From Phanerodontia chrysosporium (Eukaryota; Basidiomycota; Agaricomycetes; Polyporales; Phanerochaetaceae), in the NCBI GenBank assembly GCA_001910725.1, contig MJGA01000001.1:2294001-2358000 (forward strand): a DNA stretch of 64,000 bases, given 5' to 3'. Both the position numbers and the translations under genes were made by a program. This document shows, piece after piece, positions 1 to 11,293 of this stretch (positions are counted from its first letter, which is position 1; each line of letters begins with the position of its first letter). The notes under the pieces were generated by a model. It worked only from the letters and a program-made list of their open reading frames with translations. It did not search any database and was not told the DNA's origin.

Positions 1-432
1 CCCTCTCTGCTGCTAACTCGATGTGTACTTCAGGTACCGGAGGGCTGGCTGCTCAGCATCTCCCTCGCGGATGACGCCAACATCAATGATCCGCGTGCCC
101 ATGAAGAACTAAGCAGATCCGTCAAATGCGCCGTTTACCCCGGGATTGCTAGCCGCAAGCTGCGCCAGAAAGTCTCTCAGTCCATTTGCCGAGTCTTATC
201 GGCATTTTCTATGTCGTAAGCGATACGGTGACTTTTACGATGATCCCTATTCAAGAAGCGACAGACCCTGGATTTCCCCCTACCGCCTGGCCATGTTTTG
301 CCCATTCGGTGCAAGTCAAAATGCCCAAGTCTCACTGCAATCAGACTTCCATCACCAGCCGACGCATCATCATCCCGGGTACATAAGTCTGCAGATTGTG
401 GCCAGTCGTCCTGAAGACTCTTCCGTCCCGCC
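1..432. other. Left-edge stretch without a supported gene
   Basis: This is the 5' flank of the first P450. An open stretch on + runs from an AG near base 34 to a stop near 217, and a short − strand ATG at about 111 also opens a frame leaving the window. Neither shows a recognisable domain, so I do not call either; one of them could be the end of a gene beyond the edge. Confidence 0.4.
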
Positions 433-2334
433 ATGTTGCGTCTCCTGGTAGACAACGGCTTGGTGTCCGCCCTCGCGCGGTATGGCCCTGCCATGCTGAT
501 CTCCATCATTGTGTGGACTCTGGGCAGGGTTGTCTACAACCTATACTTCCACCCGTTGGCCAAGTACCCGGCCCTCGCATGGCCGCGGCGACCGAGTGGT
601 GGCAGGCGTGGCTAGAGATTTTCAAGGCTGAGAGTCTGAGCCTCACGCTCCTCGAACTGCACGCCAAACATGGTGCGTGGGCGACAATCTGTGCTTATGC
701 TGTGATCAGTTCTAACGAAGAATCGTCCAGGGGACATTGTCCGAATTGGCCCGAACGAGGTAGGCAGAACCATGGCCTCACGCATGACCTTGCTAAAATG
801 AGGTGTCTCAGCTTCACTTCTCCAGACCCTCAGCGTACCACGAAATCTACACCTCGAAGAATAAGTGGGCGAAGAACCCGGCCTTCTACAGATACATTGT
901 GTCTCCCACCGAGTCCACCTTCAGTACCTGCGAGTATGACAAGGCCAAGAAACGGAGAGACATCACGTTGCCCATATTCTCCCGCAAGTCCATTCTCGGC
1001 ATGCAGCATCTTGTCCAAGAATGCGTACGTATAGGGGTTCTCGCTCGTGACAGCACGACGCTGACCTTGCCACAGATAGACTCGATGTGCGAAAACATCG
1101 ACAAGCACATCAGCGAGAAAAAGTCCGTAAACATCCTCCGCGCCTTCCGGTGCTGCGCCCTCGACGCCGTCACATCGCTGTGCTTCGCGCGGAACACCCG
1201 TGCGACGAGCGAGCCCGAGTTCCGCGCGCCGATCGAGGTCGCGATGGACTTTTCGCTGCCGCTGACGCCAGTGCTCAAGCACTTCCCGATGGTGCAGGTC
1301 GTCATGAGCTGGCTCCCGCCGGACGTGCTGCTCTGGGCGGACGCGCGGCTCGGTGGGTTCGTGCAGCTGCGCAAGGTGCGCTAGCTCTGCCCTCCCCCGC
1401 CCACTCAGACTGACCGGCCCCGCACCAGATGCTCGATGCGCAGGTCGAGGAGATCCTGCGCGACCCGGACGTGCTCGCGAGTGCGGAGCACCCGACAATC
1501 TACCATGCGTTCCTCGCGCACGCGCCGACGCCCAGCGTGGCGGAGCTGCGCGACGAGGCCCTCGTGTACGTGCACGCCGGGACGGACACGAGCAGCGACG
1601 CGCTCGCGGTCGGGACGCTGAACGTGCTCGGGCGGCCCGCCGTCCTCGCGCGCCTGCGTGCCGAGCTCGACACCGTGTGGCCGCGCCTCGACGAGCGCCC
1701 GCGCTACGAGGCGCTCGAGGCGCTGCCGTACCTCGTGCGTGCCCTCGCCCCCGCCCCCGCGCACACTGATTGCTGACCGGACGCGCCAGACTGCCGTCGT
1801 GAAGGAGTCGCTGCGCTGCAGCCACGGCGTCGTGCACCCGATGACGCGCATCGTGCCGCGCGGCGGCGCGCGCATCTCCGGGGCGCACATCCCCGCGGGC
1901 ACCATCGTCGCCGAGAGCAACATCTTCGTGCACTGGAACGCGGACGTCTTCCCGAGCCCCACGAGTTCCGCCCCGAGCGCTGGCTCGAGGGCAAGACTCC
2001 GAGCGGCGAGTCGCTCGACAACTGGCTCGTCCCGTTCTCGAAGGGCCCGCGGAGCTGCATCGGCATCAAGTGCGTGTCCTTTGCTGCGCAGCGTTGTGGC
2101 GGGACGCTGACGATGTCTAGTCTTGGGTACTGTGAGATCTACATGACGTTCGCGAATCTCTTCCGGCGGTACGACTTGAGCTTGGACGGAGTGAAGTGAG
2201 TCGACCGTATGCCATCCACTATCTCCTGCTGAACTTGTGTATGCAGACCGTCGGATTGGAAGTGGCGCGATTGTTACCTGCCGCATTATCTGGGGCCTGA
2301 GATGAAGGTTGTGGCAACGCCTCGTTTGTCTTAA
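433..2334 (+). CDS. Cytochrome P450 (trichodiene-oxygenase-like type), frame broken twice
   Basis: Membrane-anchored heme monooxygenase, expected on the ER face. Eight exons can be read: 433-672, 731-759, 812-1024, 1076-1375, 1429-1734, 1790-2069, 2121-2195 and 2247-2334. An N-terminal hydrophobic anchor is followed by YNLYFHPLAKYP; later come the I-helix motif AGTDTSS, the K-helix KESLR, the PERW motif and the heme loop FSKGPRSCIG carrying the cysteine ligand. Intron positions and protein match the P450 at 15846-17816, so the two are paralogues. The frame breaks at about 567-571 (YP to GPRM) and about 1957-1960 (SP to HEFRPERW), each explained by one missing C in a C run. GC content is very high, which creates long antisense open frames. 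Substrate is unknown; CYP58-like placement is a guess from the N-terminal motif. Sequencing error is likelier than true decay. Confidence 0.85.
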
Positions 2335-2637
2335 TTTCAGAAGCCTGTTGTACGTTGTCCAGCCTAGCTTAGATAGCAGGTTTTGAGCATGTGTGTATGT
2401 AACATCTGTGCTACACCCCTGTGTTTGTCTGTAAAACCATCAATGCTTTGCCGCCGCCAGATGGCTTGAATGTAGTCTGTTCTCGAACGCAGGCGGTCTA
2501 CGCGGTAATGAAGGAGAATATCATCGACAACACTTTCCTATATTGACGTGGTCAGGCCTCAGATGACTGAAGCCCCGATACAGAGTAACCAAGATTGAGA
2601 CATAGTCGGTATATACCTACGCAGGCACGTGTTGCCC
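2335..2637. other. Convergent 3' flanks of two P450 genes
   Basis: The stretch lies between the ends of the + strand P450 and the first gene of the − strand array. It is AT-richer than its neighbours, consistent with 3' UTRs. A CACGTG hexamer sits near 2626-2632. No coding sequence is seen. Confidence 0.5.
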
Positions 2638-4802
2638 TCAATCATCGTGCCCCTCATAGATCAGCGCCTCAGCGGCTTGGGAGCGCGGCTTGAACACGAC
2701 CGCGAACGGTTCCGGTTGCCTGAATGCCGAGCATCAAGCCCATCGTTTCAGCGAAATACAAAGTAATAGTCACTTACTCGAGCAGCCCGGTCGTGTACGC
2801 CATGCTGGGCTCGACGGGCACACCATGCTCATTACGGGCTTCCGGATATCGAGCGTCGCGAGCACGCACGCGACGTTCACCCACATCGAGTCGAGCGCAA
2901 AATGGAGGCCCGCACAGACGCGCCGCCGTAACCGAACGCAGCCTCGAGCGCGTCCGGCGCATCCTTGTCCAGCGTGCCGCCGGCGTGAGGAAGCGCGTCG
3001 GGTCGAACGCGTCCGGGTTCGCGTACCGCGCCTCGTCATGCAGCACGGCCCTGGCGGTGGTGTCAGCAATGGTAGAAAGATGTGGGCGGGGTGAGGGGTG
3101 TACCAGGCGTTGCCCATCACGATGGATCCCTTGGGGATGTGGTACCCGCGGTATTCGTCGTCTGCCGTCGTGATGTGCGGGACGGCTGTCGAAGTGTGTG
3201 GTCAGCGACACGGGAGGCCGTCCAAACAGCGGTACACTCACCCATGGGCAAAACAGGACGCCATCTACGCGTGCATTCGCCTCAGGACTCGGATACCATT
3301 GAAGACTAAGTACGCACCTCAACGCTTCCTTGATGATCGCAGTAACATACGAAAGCGCGTCCCTGTCCTCAATGGTCGGAAGCCGGTCACCGCCTGTGAC
3401 ACGGTCGATATGTTCTTGCGCGGTGCGCTGCACGTCCGGGTGGGTCATCATCGCGAGGACGAACGTCGACAGCGTTGTCACCGTCTGCAACTCCGTGAGC
3501 ATGAAGAATTCATACTCTGACGATCTGCTCACAGTGTCTGCCCCGCCAATGTATGCAGTGCCGACAGCCTGCTTAATCACTGTCTCCTGGTGCGCGCGGT
3601 CTTGCGCGGGTCGAGCTCAGATAGCAGCGCAGCGCAGACGCTGTCCGGCGCATTGCCCTCTGCCTGAATGTCATGATCAAACTCATGGTCCATCTGAGAG
3701 TTTCGATAGGACCCACGAGAGCGCGCTTCACGACGTCGAACGGTTCATCGAACATCTGGTTGACCTGGGGCGCCCACACGGTAGCGTCGCGCTTGAACTG
3801 CGCGCCGGGCATCCAGCTGGGAACATATTTCACTGACGACAGATATAAGCGGCTTCTCGCGTCTTGGAAAGAGGATGCACGTACAGAACGGCAGAAAGTC
3901 GACTAAAAGGGCGCGAGAATGTGAGTGTCATGCTTGAGAGGGAGCACGGAACACGTACCGAGATATGCGCCAGTATTCGCGACCTCTGTCAAGGAGTACA
4001 CGGCTTGTTCGATGATCTCGAGATAGTGATCGTCTTTCGGCTCCGCATCAATACCGTACGAAACGCGGAGGATCAGAGCTCCAGCCATGCTACCGTATGG
4101 TATCAGTATGTAACCAGGTATGCTCTATAGTATACATACTATCGCAGGTGCTGCTTCAGCGCGTTAGGCTCTGCGATAAGGCGGCGCACTAGGTCCTTCG
4201 CCTGCTTGTACATGTGCACATGGTATCGAGGAATCATGTCAGGCTGGAACTGCTGGTGGAATGCCTTGCGGTGCTCCCTCCAAAACTCGCCATAGGGTTG
4301 TAAGGCGAAGTTCTTGTCCCAACCAACCCTGGATTAGAATGTGAGTGACTCGATTTGCTGAGTCTCGAGGAGTATCGACTCACATCTCGTGCGCCATTGT
4401 CGTGACGACGCTGTGCGGCTTGTCAGACTTTGGTATTTTGCATATCAGGGAAAGGCTCACCGATCAGAATACGTGCCAGACCGCTTCTCGAGCAGATCCG
4501 ACACTGCTTGAGCAGAGTTGAGGACATAGATATGTTTTCCTAACACATTCAAATATATAATGTCGGACGCTGCATAATGGCCAGTCAGCGAAGCCAACAT
4601 ACGAATCTTGTTAGAGGATGCTTACCGAGCTCCCGACCCCATCTCTGGTACGTCAACCACGAACTCTGCACTGGAAACTCCAGCACGCTCCCTATAAGTG
4701 GTAGACTCTTGGGCCCGGGGGGAAGCGGTACCGCTGTCGTTTGAAGAACATAGGGACGGCCAGCAGGAGAACAAAGAGGACGGCAAACGTGATATTCTCC
4801 AT
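2638..4802 (-). CDS. Cytochrome P450 (OrdA-like), array copy 1, frame broken five times
   Basis: First of four tandem paralogues. The start at 4802 gives a short hydrophobic anchor followed by RQRYR and the proline-rich hinge PPGPKSLPLIG. The paralogue landmarks follow: WREHRKAFHQQF, MAGALILRVSYG, an 18-nt micro-exon at 3885-3902 (VDFLPF), IGGADT with TTVTTLSTF, EALR, the 23-nt micro-exon W-RPVLPM, HDEARYANPDAFDPTRF and the heme loop FGYGGRVCAG. The final exon ends FKPRSQAAEALI, stop at 2638. Unlike copies 2-4 it has no intron just before GGADT. Five single-base losses interrupt the frame: about 4717-4722, 3591, 2977-2982, 2921-2927 and 2836-2838, each in or beside C/G runs. This is the densest cluster of breaks in the window, so real pseudogenisation cannot be excluded. 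Substrate unknown. Confidence 0.78.
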
Positions 4803-5347
4803 CGCGTCGGGACAATCTGCACCAGGGCCAGCTGGATATGAGACGTGGGGTGCTGCAGCATGACCGCTGGGTGCAGTAATATATGGACGAGGCTCAGGGG
4901 TGCTTGTGCTTGTGCTTGGCCCGCTCGTGCATGACGATCGACGCTGGCTGTCAAACGACAGTCAGGCTGGCGTGTGGGCGCGACGCCTCCGTGCCAAGCC
5001 CTTGATACAGCCAACTCTATCACGTATATCATGTATGAAACGAGCGCACGACGACGCAGGGCCGTTCGACAATGCGTCGAGCTGCGACCAAGAGGGAAAG
5101 GAACGCATATGCAGACACACCGGACTGCCTACGACCGGACTTGGCAATGTTTATCGCTCGTAGGTGCAACACGGAGAGAGTCAAGTCCCGATAGCAGCGC
5201 TGTGATATGTTTGTCGACGAAGCGAACCACGAGCAGGCGCGCAACAATGCGGCGTCAGACCTCGTGGCGCGGGTGTGTCCGGTATTCGAATGTTTGAGAC
5301 CAACCTGCTTTTTATTCTTGTAGACGAGCCCGGCAGCGGTACGCTAC
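4803..5347. other. Intergenic, promoter side of P450 array copy 1
   Basis: About 545 bp between copy 2's stop and copy 1's start. A weak TATA-like element (aatatatgg) lies about 80 bp upstream of the copy 1 start. Nothing else is recognised. Confidence 0.45.
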
Positions 5348-7610
5348 TCAGTCATAGAACATCGTCTCTCGAATAAGAGCTTCAGCAGCCTTCGAACGAG
5401 GTATGAACTTGACACGGAAAGGCTCCGGGTGCCTACGCGTCGTCAGTGAGTGCGTTTCATGCTTCGCGAAGGAATCGTGTTGTACTTACGACAAAAGCCC
5501 AGGAGTGTACAGTCCGCTGGGCTCAATCGGCCTGCCCGCTTCATCAAGCGGCTTCTCGATATTGAAGGTCGCCAGGATAAAGGCAAGATTCATCCAGATT
5601 GCGTCCATCGCAAAGTGACGTCCGGGACAAATACGCCTCCCGAAGCCAAACGCGGCCTCAACGGGATCCGGTGCTGACGGGTTGAGCTTTCCGTCTGGTG
5701 TCAGGAAGCGAGTCGGATCGAATGCCTCCGGGTTCGGATACCGGTCTCGTCGTGAAGAACAGCCCTGACAAACGTTTGCGTCTAGTCAGATCGTGATGAG
5801 GCCCGGTGGTATGAGAAAGCCGTGTTTACCACGAATTTCCTATCACGATCGAACCAGCTTGAATGAAATAGCCTTTATACTCATCGTCCACAGTAACCTT
5901 ATGTGGGACAGCTGTTGGAGACGAAGTATCCGTTAAGCCTCCATAGCATGCAGACTCCTCAGGCGACACTAACCTAGCGGAGTGACTTGATTCCACCTGG
6001 AGAATCAAAGGATTTAGTGGATCTGCGGTCATGTCGGAAGGAGTTCGAGTACATACCTCAGGGTCTCCTTCATGACTGCCGTGACGTACGGAAGGGAACC
6101 TCTCTCTTCGATCGTAGGAAGCCGCGTACTGCCGACTACCCGGTCGATTTCCGCTTGTGCAGTGCGCTGGACATCCGGGAATTGCAACATGGCCAGAATA
6201 AACGTAGCGACAGAAGATACAGTCTGTAAAGCGTGCTCAGGTGAGCTGAGCCACAGTGACTGGCGGACCAACGTACCGTGTCTGCCCCGCCTAGTCGCCA
6301 TCTGAGTCACCATCTGAGCAGTCGCGCGGTTTATTTGAAGACTCACCGACGTATGACGTACCGACGGCCTGCTTGACCGCGATTTCTAGCTCTTCGCGCG
6401 GTCTGTCCTTGCGTTCATCGAGAGTGGTGAGCAGCGAAGCGGTGACACAGTCAGGTGGTTCTCCGTCCGCCTACAATCAAGAAAGCATCAGTCCAATGAC
6501 GGTGACACAACTTTAACACCTACCATTTGTCTCTTCACGAGCTCGAAAGGTTCACTAAACATCTGGTCTACCTCTCGTCTCCAGATCTCTCCGTCACGTT
6601 TGAACCGGGCCCCAGGCGCCCAGCTAGGCAAGTATTTCACTGTACGACCGTCAAATTAACGATCCCGGCAATACCACTATACTTACAGATAGGGAGGTTG
6701 TCAACTGCTCAGCAGTCAGTGACTAGTGCGTTTGAACACTTCAATGACTCACCAAGGTAGGATCCGGCATTCCCCGTCAAAGCCAGTGAATGGATTGCCC
6801 GTTCAGCTATCCCAATGTAATGGTCGTTCTCGGGCTGCACATTGATTCCGTATGAGACGCGGAGGATGGCTGCGCCTGCCATGCTTCAAATTTCAAAGCC
6901 CGCGGTCAGCTCCGTGGGCTATGCACCGCAAAGACGTTCACGTACAAGCGTAGATGCTGCATGAAGTCGTCAGGGTCAACGAGGAGGCGCTGCAGAAGGT
7001 CCTTTGCTTGCTTCAAGATGTGGACATGATGCTTGGTCACCGCCTCGGGGTGAAAGTGCTGGTGAAACATGCGACGATGCTCCCGCCAGAAGTCGCCGTA
7101 CGGCTGGAATGCGAAGTTCTTGCCCCATCCAACACTATATTCAACCACGTCAGAAACGAGACCCTTCGCGTTCCGACAGGGTCATCATCCTACATCTCGT
7201 GGCACATCACCATTATTTCCCTACATACTGGTAAGATTGGGCACGGCAAGTCGCAGAACGGGTTCGACATACCTATCCGAATATGTCGAGGAGCGCTTCT
7301 CCAATAGGTCCGTCGTTGCTTGTATGGAGTTCAGAACATAGACGGGCGTCCCAGCCATATTCAAGTAGATGATATCCGATCCTAGAGCAACTTAAATGCC
7401 TCGCTATCCTGATCGCTGCGGACGATGCTCACCATATTCACGACTCCACTTCGCATAGGTCAGCCATTCTCGCCCAGCGGGGATATCTAAGATGTTGCCG
7501 ATGATAGGTAGTCCTCTTGGACCAGGAGGTAGCCGATACCGCTTTCTCCTCGAGTAGATGGGCAGCGCTATTGCGAAGACGAATAAGATGGCGAGCACGA
7601 CTGTTTGCAT
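5348..7610 (-). CDS. Cytochrome P450 (OrdA-like), array copy 2, one frame break
   Basis: ER heme monooxygenase. The start at 7610 gives an anchor of about 18 hydrophobic residues, then RKRYRLPPGPRGLPIIG. Downstream exons give WREHRRMFHQHF, MAGAAILRVSYG, the 18-nt micro-exon 6687-6704 (VDNLPI), VKYLPSWAPGARF, GGADT followed by TVSSVATF (I helix), KETLR (K helix), a 23-nt exon starting W-NQVTPL, EAFDPTRF and the heme loop FGFGRRICPG. The C-terminus reads KAAEALIRETMFYD. The frame is broken once at 5741-5744, inside the HDETRYP motif, by one missing base in a C/G run. Copy 3 is broken at exactly the homologous codon. Apart from this the gene is complete and spliceable, so I expect it to be functional. 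Substrate unknown. Confidence 0.86.
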
Positions 7611-8285
7611 GTTCGTAAGTGTTTCAGACGTGTCGGGCAGTCGGTGGTGCCTTGTGAGTAAACGACGCGTGGCCTTTTGAGAAGATTGTTCCTCACATAA
7701 GGCTTTTGACGGCCACTGTACAACAGTCGTGTCAGTCAAGCTTTATCGTGAGAGTATCGATGTGAATTCCTGGAGATATCTTCGAAGGACCATGGTTCAA
7801 ATGTTCAAGGGGCAATGGCTGGGAAAAGACACACAGCATGTCAACAGTGTCAGAGAAGACGCCATGCTAGACAGATAGCACCGCCATCCGCTATACTCGC
7901 AATACCCGCCAAGGAGCGTCGAGGAATGCTCCAGCACTGTTGCAGACAAGAGCATTCTCACGATGCCCCGGTGGCGTCCAGGAGTACGCCGCTTTACGGG
8001 AGAATCATATTCTTTGGGTGGAGCCTTGGCAGCTGAGAACCTGGAGAAGCCAAAGAACCTTGGAGGTCAGCATGGCTTTCGGTGGGTAAAACGGCTGTGA
8101 CGACATGCCTCCCAATAATTACATTCCAGCAACGTCTGGAACAACGCTATTGGACGACTTCGTACCAGGTTCACAGACTGTAGACTTTCTTAGCGGTCGA
8201 GTCAGAATCACGAAAGTTCTCGCCAGCAATCGCATTCTTGAAGCTTCTGAGTATTGTAGATCGATCTCAGGCTCTATAATGCACT
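7611..8285. other. Intergenic between P450 array copies 2 and 3
   Basis: The 675-bp stretch contains the presumed promoter of copy 2 and the 3' flank of copy 3. Short open frames on + (7815-8036, 8105-8302) resemble no family and lack introns or codon bias; they are not called. Confidence 0.4.
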
Positions 8286-10517
8286 TCATTCAGAAAGTGT
8301 AATTCTCCGAATCAGAGCTTCCACATTTTCCGAGCGGGCTTTGAAGTTTGCTCTGAACGGAACGGGATGGCTGCAGTCGAAAGACGTCAAAAACACCTCA
8401 ACCGACATAGAAAGAAGGACACGGTCTCACGAAAGCATCCCCGTAGTGTATTCTTCACTAGGGTTTACGGGCTTTCCCTGCTCGTCTAGGGGCGGCGAGA
8501 TGTCGAATGAAGACAGAATGGAGGCGATACCAGTCCAGATTGTGTCGTATGCGAGATGACGTCCGGGACAGATCCGCCGCCCAAAGCCAAAGCACGCCTC
8601 CGTCGGATCTGGTGCAGCTGGGTCGAGAAGTCCATCTGACGTGAGGTATCGGGAGGGCTCGAACGACTCTGGGTTCGGGTATCGGTCGGGTCGTGAAGAA
8701 TGGCCCTGAAAGCATCGCTATCAGTGCATGCTCTAATTTCGCACTCACCAGGACACGCACCAGACGTTGCCTACGACGATAGACCTGGCTGGTATATGAT
8801 AGCCTCTGTATTCGTCGTCTGTGGTCACCTTATGTGGGACGGCTTTGTGCAGTAAGCATCGTGCAGTGGTGAAGTACATATCGGTGTAACTCACCTAGCG
8901 GGGTTACGGGATGCCATCTGGATATACAAAATGTAATATGTGTATGGTAAGACAGGACGACAGCCTACCTCAGCGTCTCTTTCACAACCGCCGTAACATA
9001 TGGGAGCGAGTCTCGGTCCTCGATGGTAGGGAGAGTGTCTTTACCAAGTACGCGGTCGAGCTCCGCCTGTGCAGTCTGTTGGACGTCTGGGTAAAGCACC
9101 ATCGCAAGAGTGAAAGTGGCCAGAGCAGAGACCGACTGAGAACGCGTCAAGAACACGGCCACGTTGTACTATCCCTGTGCGTGCGTACCGTATCTGCACC
9201 CCCTGAAACGCATTGATCAAAACGCGTGCTTGCATGGACACTGAACGAAGTACTTACCGACATATGCTGCCCAGAGAGAGTCCCGAATAGCAATTTCCTG
9301 TTGAGTTTTGTCTCTGCCGGGGTCCATTGCTGACAGCAGCAAACCGGCGATGTAGTCAGTTGCCGCTCCCTCAGTCTGTTCGTACATTCAGCTGTGGTAC
9401 ATTGCCATGCCAGGCCCGGGGAACGACTTGCCATATATCGCTTCGCATAATCAAATGGCTCCGCAATCATTCGGTCTACCTTCTCTTTCCATTTGGCAGC
9501 GTCGCGCTTGAACTGGGCACCTGGTGCCCAGCTGGGTAGGTAACGCACTGCCGTTGTGGAGTAGACGATTAGACCGGGCAGGGTCAGAAACTGTGACTTT
9601 CCTCACAAATAGGCAAAGAATCAACTGGAGATACATTAGGTCGCTCGTCATGAGCATTCACAGAGATTCTACGCACCGAGATACGATCCAGCATTTCCAG
9701 TCGCAGCTATTGACTCAATTGCCTCGTCTGCCACCGAGAGGTAGTGGTCATTGTCCGGCTGCACGTCGATTCCGTAGCAAATACGGAGGATGCTTGCACC
9801 TGCCATGCTGCGATACATATCAGCTCATGGCACCCATTAGAAAGGTCGGGGGTACTGTACATGCGGAGATGTCTGACGAAGTTGCTTGGATCTTCAAGAA
9901 GATGCAGAAGTAGGCGCCCGATTTGTTTCGATGTGAATTCGTGGTAGCGCGGGACATTTTCAGTGCGAAAGTGTTGGTGCACTAGACGACGATGTTCCCG
10001 CCAGGTGTCGCCGTATGGCTTGAGCCCGAAGTTACGACCGAGGCCTATCCTGAGCACCGGTTGATAAAGCGTGACACGATCACAAAAAGAGCGACCTACA
10101 ATTCGTGAGCCATAACCGTCACTGGTCTGCATATGATGTCAGTCTAACTAGGAAAATGAGAGTGTCGACAGTGCATACCGATCTGAGTAGATAGATGATC
10201 GCTTCTCTAACAAATCTTTCGCTGCTTTCGCTGAGTTAAGTACAACAACAGGAGTGCCAGCAAGGTTCAAATATATGATGTCCGATCCTATGAATTATCA
10301 GCTTCCAGTATTTGGTGGGTAGCCACGAACGAGACTCACCGCACTCTTGGCCCCATTTCGCATACGCTAGCCACTCGTGCTTGGCAGGAATGTCCAATGC
10401 GTTTCCGAGAATCGGGAGCCCTTTGGGACCAGGAGGAAGGCGATACCGCTTCTTCCTCAGGAAGTAGTGCAGAGCTAGTGCTGCGACGAGGAGGATAGAA
10501 ATCCCGAGGTAATCCAT
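8286..10517 (-). CDS. Cytochrome P450 (OrdA-like), array copy 3, with a GC-AG intron
   Basis: Start at 10517: hydrophobic anchor, RKKRYRLPPGPKGLPILG, then SDIIYLNLAG, WREHRRLVHQHF, MAGASILRICYGIDVQ, the 18-nt micro-exon 9607-9624, RYLPSWAPGAQFKRD, VGGADT, SVSALATF, KETLR, the 23-nt W-HPVTPL exon and the heme loop FGFGRRICPG. The protein ends ALIRRITLSE at 8286. The intron at 9376-9431 starts with GCAAGT after an ATG codon and ends CAG, a GC-AG intron; the paralogues have GT at the same place. Two frame breaks occur: about 9270-9272, best explained by two missing bases in a G run just before YVGGADT, and 8684-8685 in HDPTRYP, at the same codon as in copy 2. Likely functional if these are sequencing errors. 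Confidence 0.85.
9376..9431 (-). other. GC-AG intron in P450 array copy 3
   Basis: The 56-nt intron has donor ATG|GCAAGT and acceptor GAACAG. At the homologous site the paralogue in copy 4 has ATG|GTACGT, so the donor changed from GT to GC (or the reverse) within the array. Confidence 0.75.
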
Positions 10518-11036
10518 CGTGAGCACAGTGATCGAGATACTGGCACACACGCTTATATCTGCGTGCACAACCGCATGCATGAAGCTTCTAGGCGCGCCAA
10601 CTGAACAACGTTTCCGTTAGAGCACCTTCCGTAGCATGTGCACTTGAGTCGTTCTTTGGGCTCTTATTCCCACAGGATACAGACCTCTGTGCGCTAGTGG
10701 TGCGATGTTCACGTACGTCAGGCTTGCGTTTAGCGTCATCGTAGGAAGAAGAAATGTCAGCAGAAGGTGGAACTGAATTGGGCGACAAACTCACCGTCAC
10801 GGTTGCAATTGGCATGCGGACCCGGTGCAACTGCAGCCATGCCTGTTATCGTGAAGGAGCGCGAAGATACTTCACGAGCGCCGGCATGGAGGAGTCTTTC
10901 GCCTCGCCACGCCTATTCGATAGCGAGCCTCTGGGCCATACAGGAGAAGACGATCTAGGACGGGGAGCACTTGCAGAGGCATGCCGCGATTTTTTCTGAA
11001 GGATACAGCGGCGGCCCCCTCCAGTAGCTATCCATT

Positions 11037-11042
11037 CACGTG
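11037..11042. promoter_or_regulatory. CACGTG E-box (distal)
   Basis: A perfect palindromic CACGTG in the context attCACGTGat. bHLH factors (Cbf1, Pho4 and SREBP types) are known to bind this core. It lies about 520 bp upstream of P450 copy 3 and is paired with a second box 70 bp away. Function is inferred only. Confidence 0.35.
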
Positions 11043-11106
11043 ATAACGCAGACGCACTGTCGTAATCACAAAACGCTGTCTGCAGATATACAAAAGGTTT
11101 GAAGAG

Positions 11107-11112
11107 CACGTG
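11107..11112. promoter_or_regulatory. CACGTG E-box (second of pair)
   Basis: Second perfect CACGTG, in context gagCACGTGaa, 70 bp from the first and upstream of P450 copy 3. Two copies this close are uncommon by chance, but no binding data exist here. Confidence 0.35.
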
Positions 11113-11293
11113 AATGCAGTCTCTGGTGGTGGGTGGTGGTTGAGGCGAGACGGTCCGGCATGTTCGAAACAGGCGCTTAGGCTGTCCCTCGTGGCGTCGG
11201 TGATGGCCGCTCTGGCTCTCGAATATCTCAAGTCTCGGCATTTCTCTACGGTACACGGTACATGGATCTCCGGTAGGCAGAGTCTTAATAGCT

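Larger units (their letters stand above)
10518..11293. other. Intergenic between P450 copies 3 and 4
   Basis: The 776-bp stretch carries copy 3's promoter. TATA-like sequence (cttatatctg) lies about 35 bp upstream of the copy 3 ATG, and two CACGTG boxes lie further upstream (separate entries). No coding exon is recognised. Confidence 0.5.

Noticed and set aside
830..1933. Long antisense open frame (367 codons) over the first P450
   Set aside because: It is Arg/Ala-rich with no domain and mirrors the very GC-rich P450 exons on the other strand; a composition shadow.
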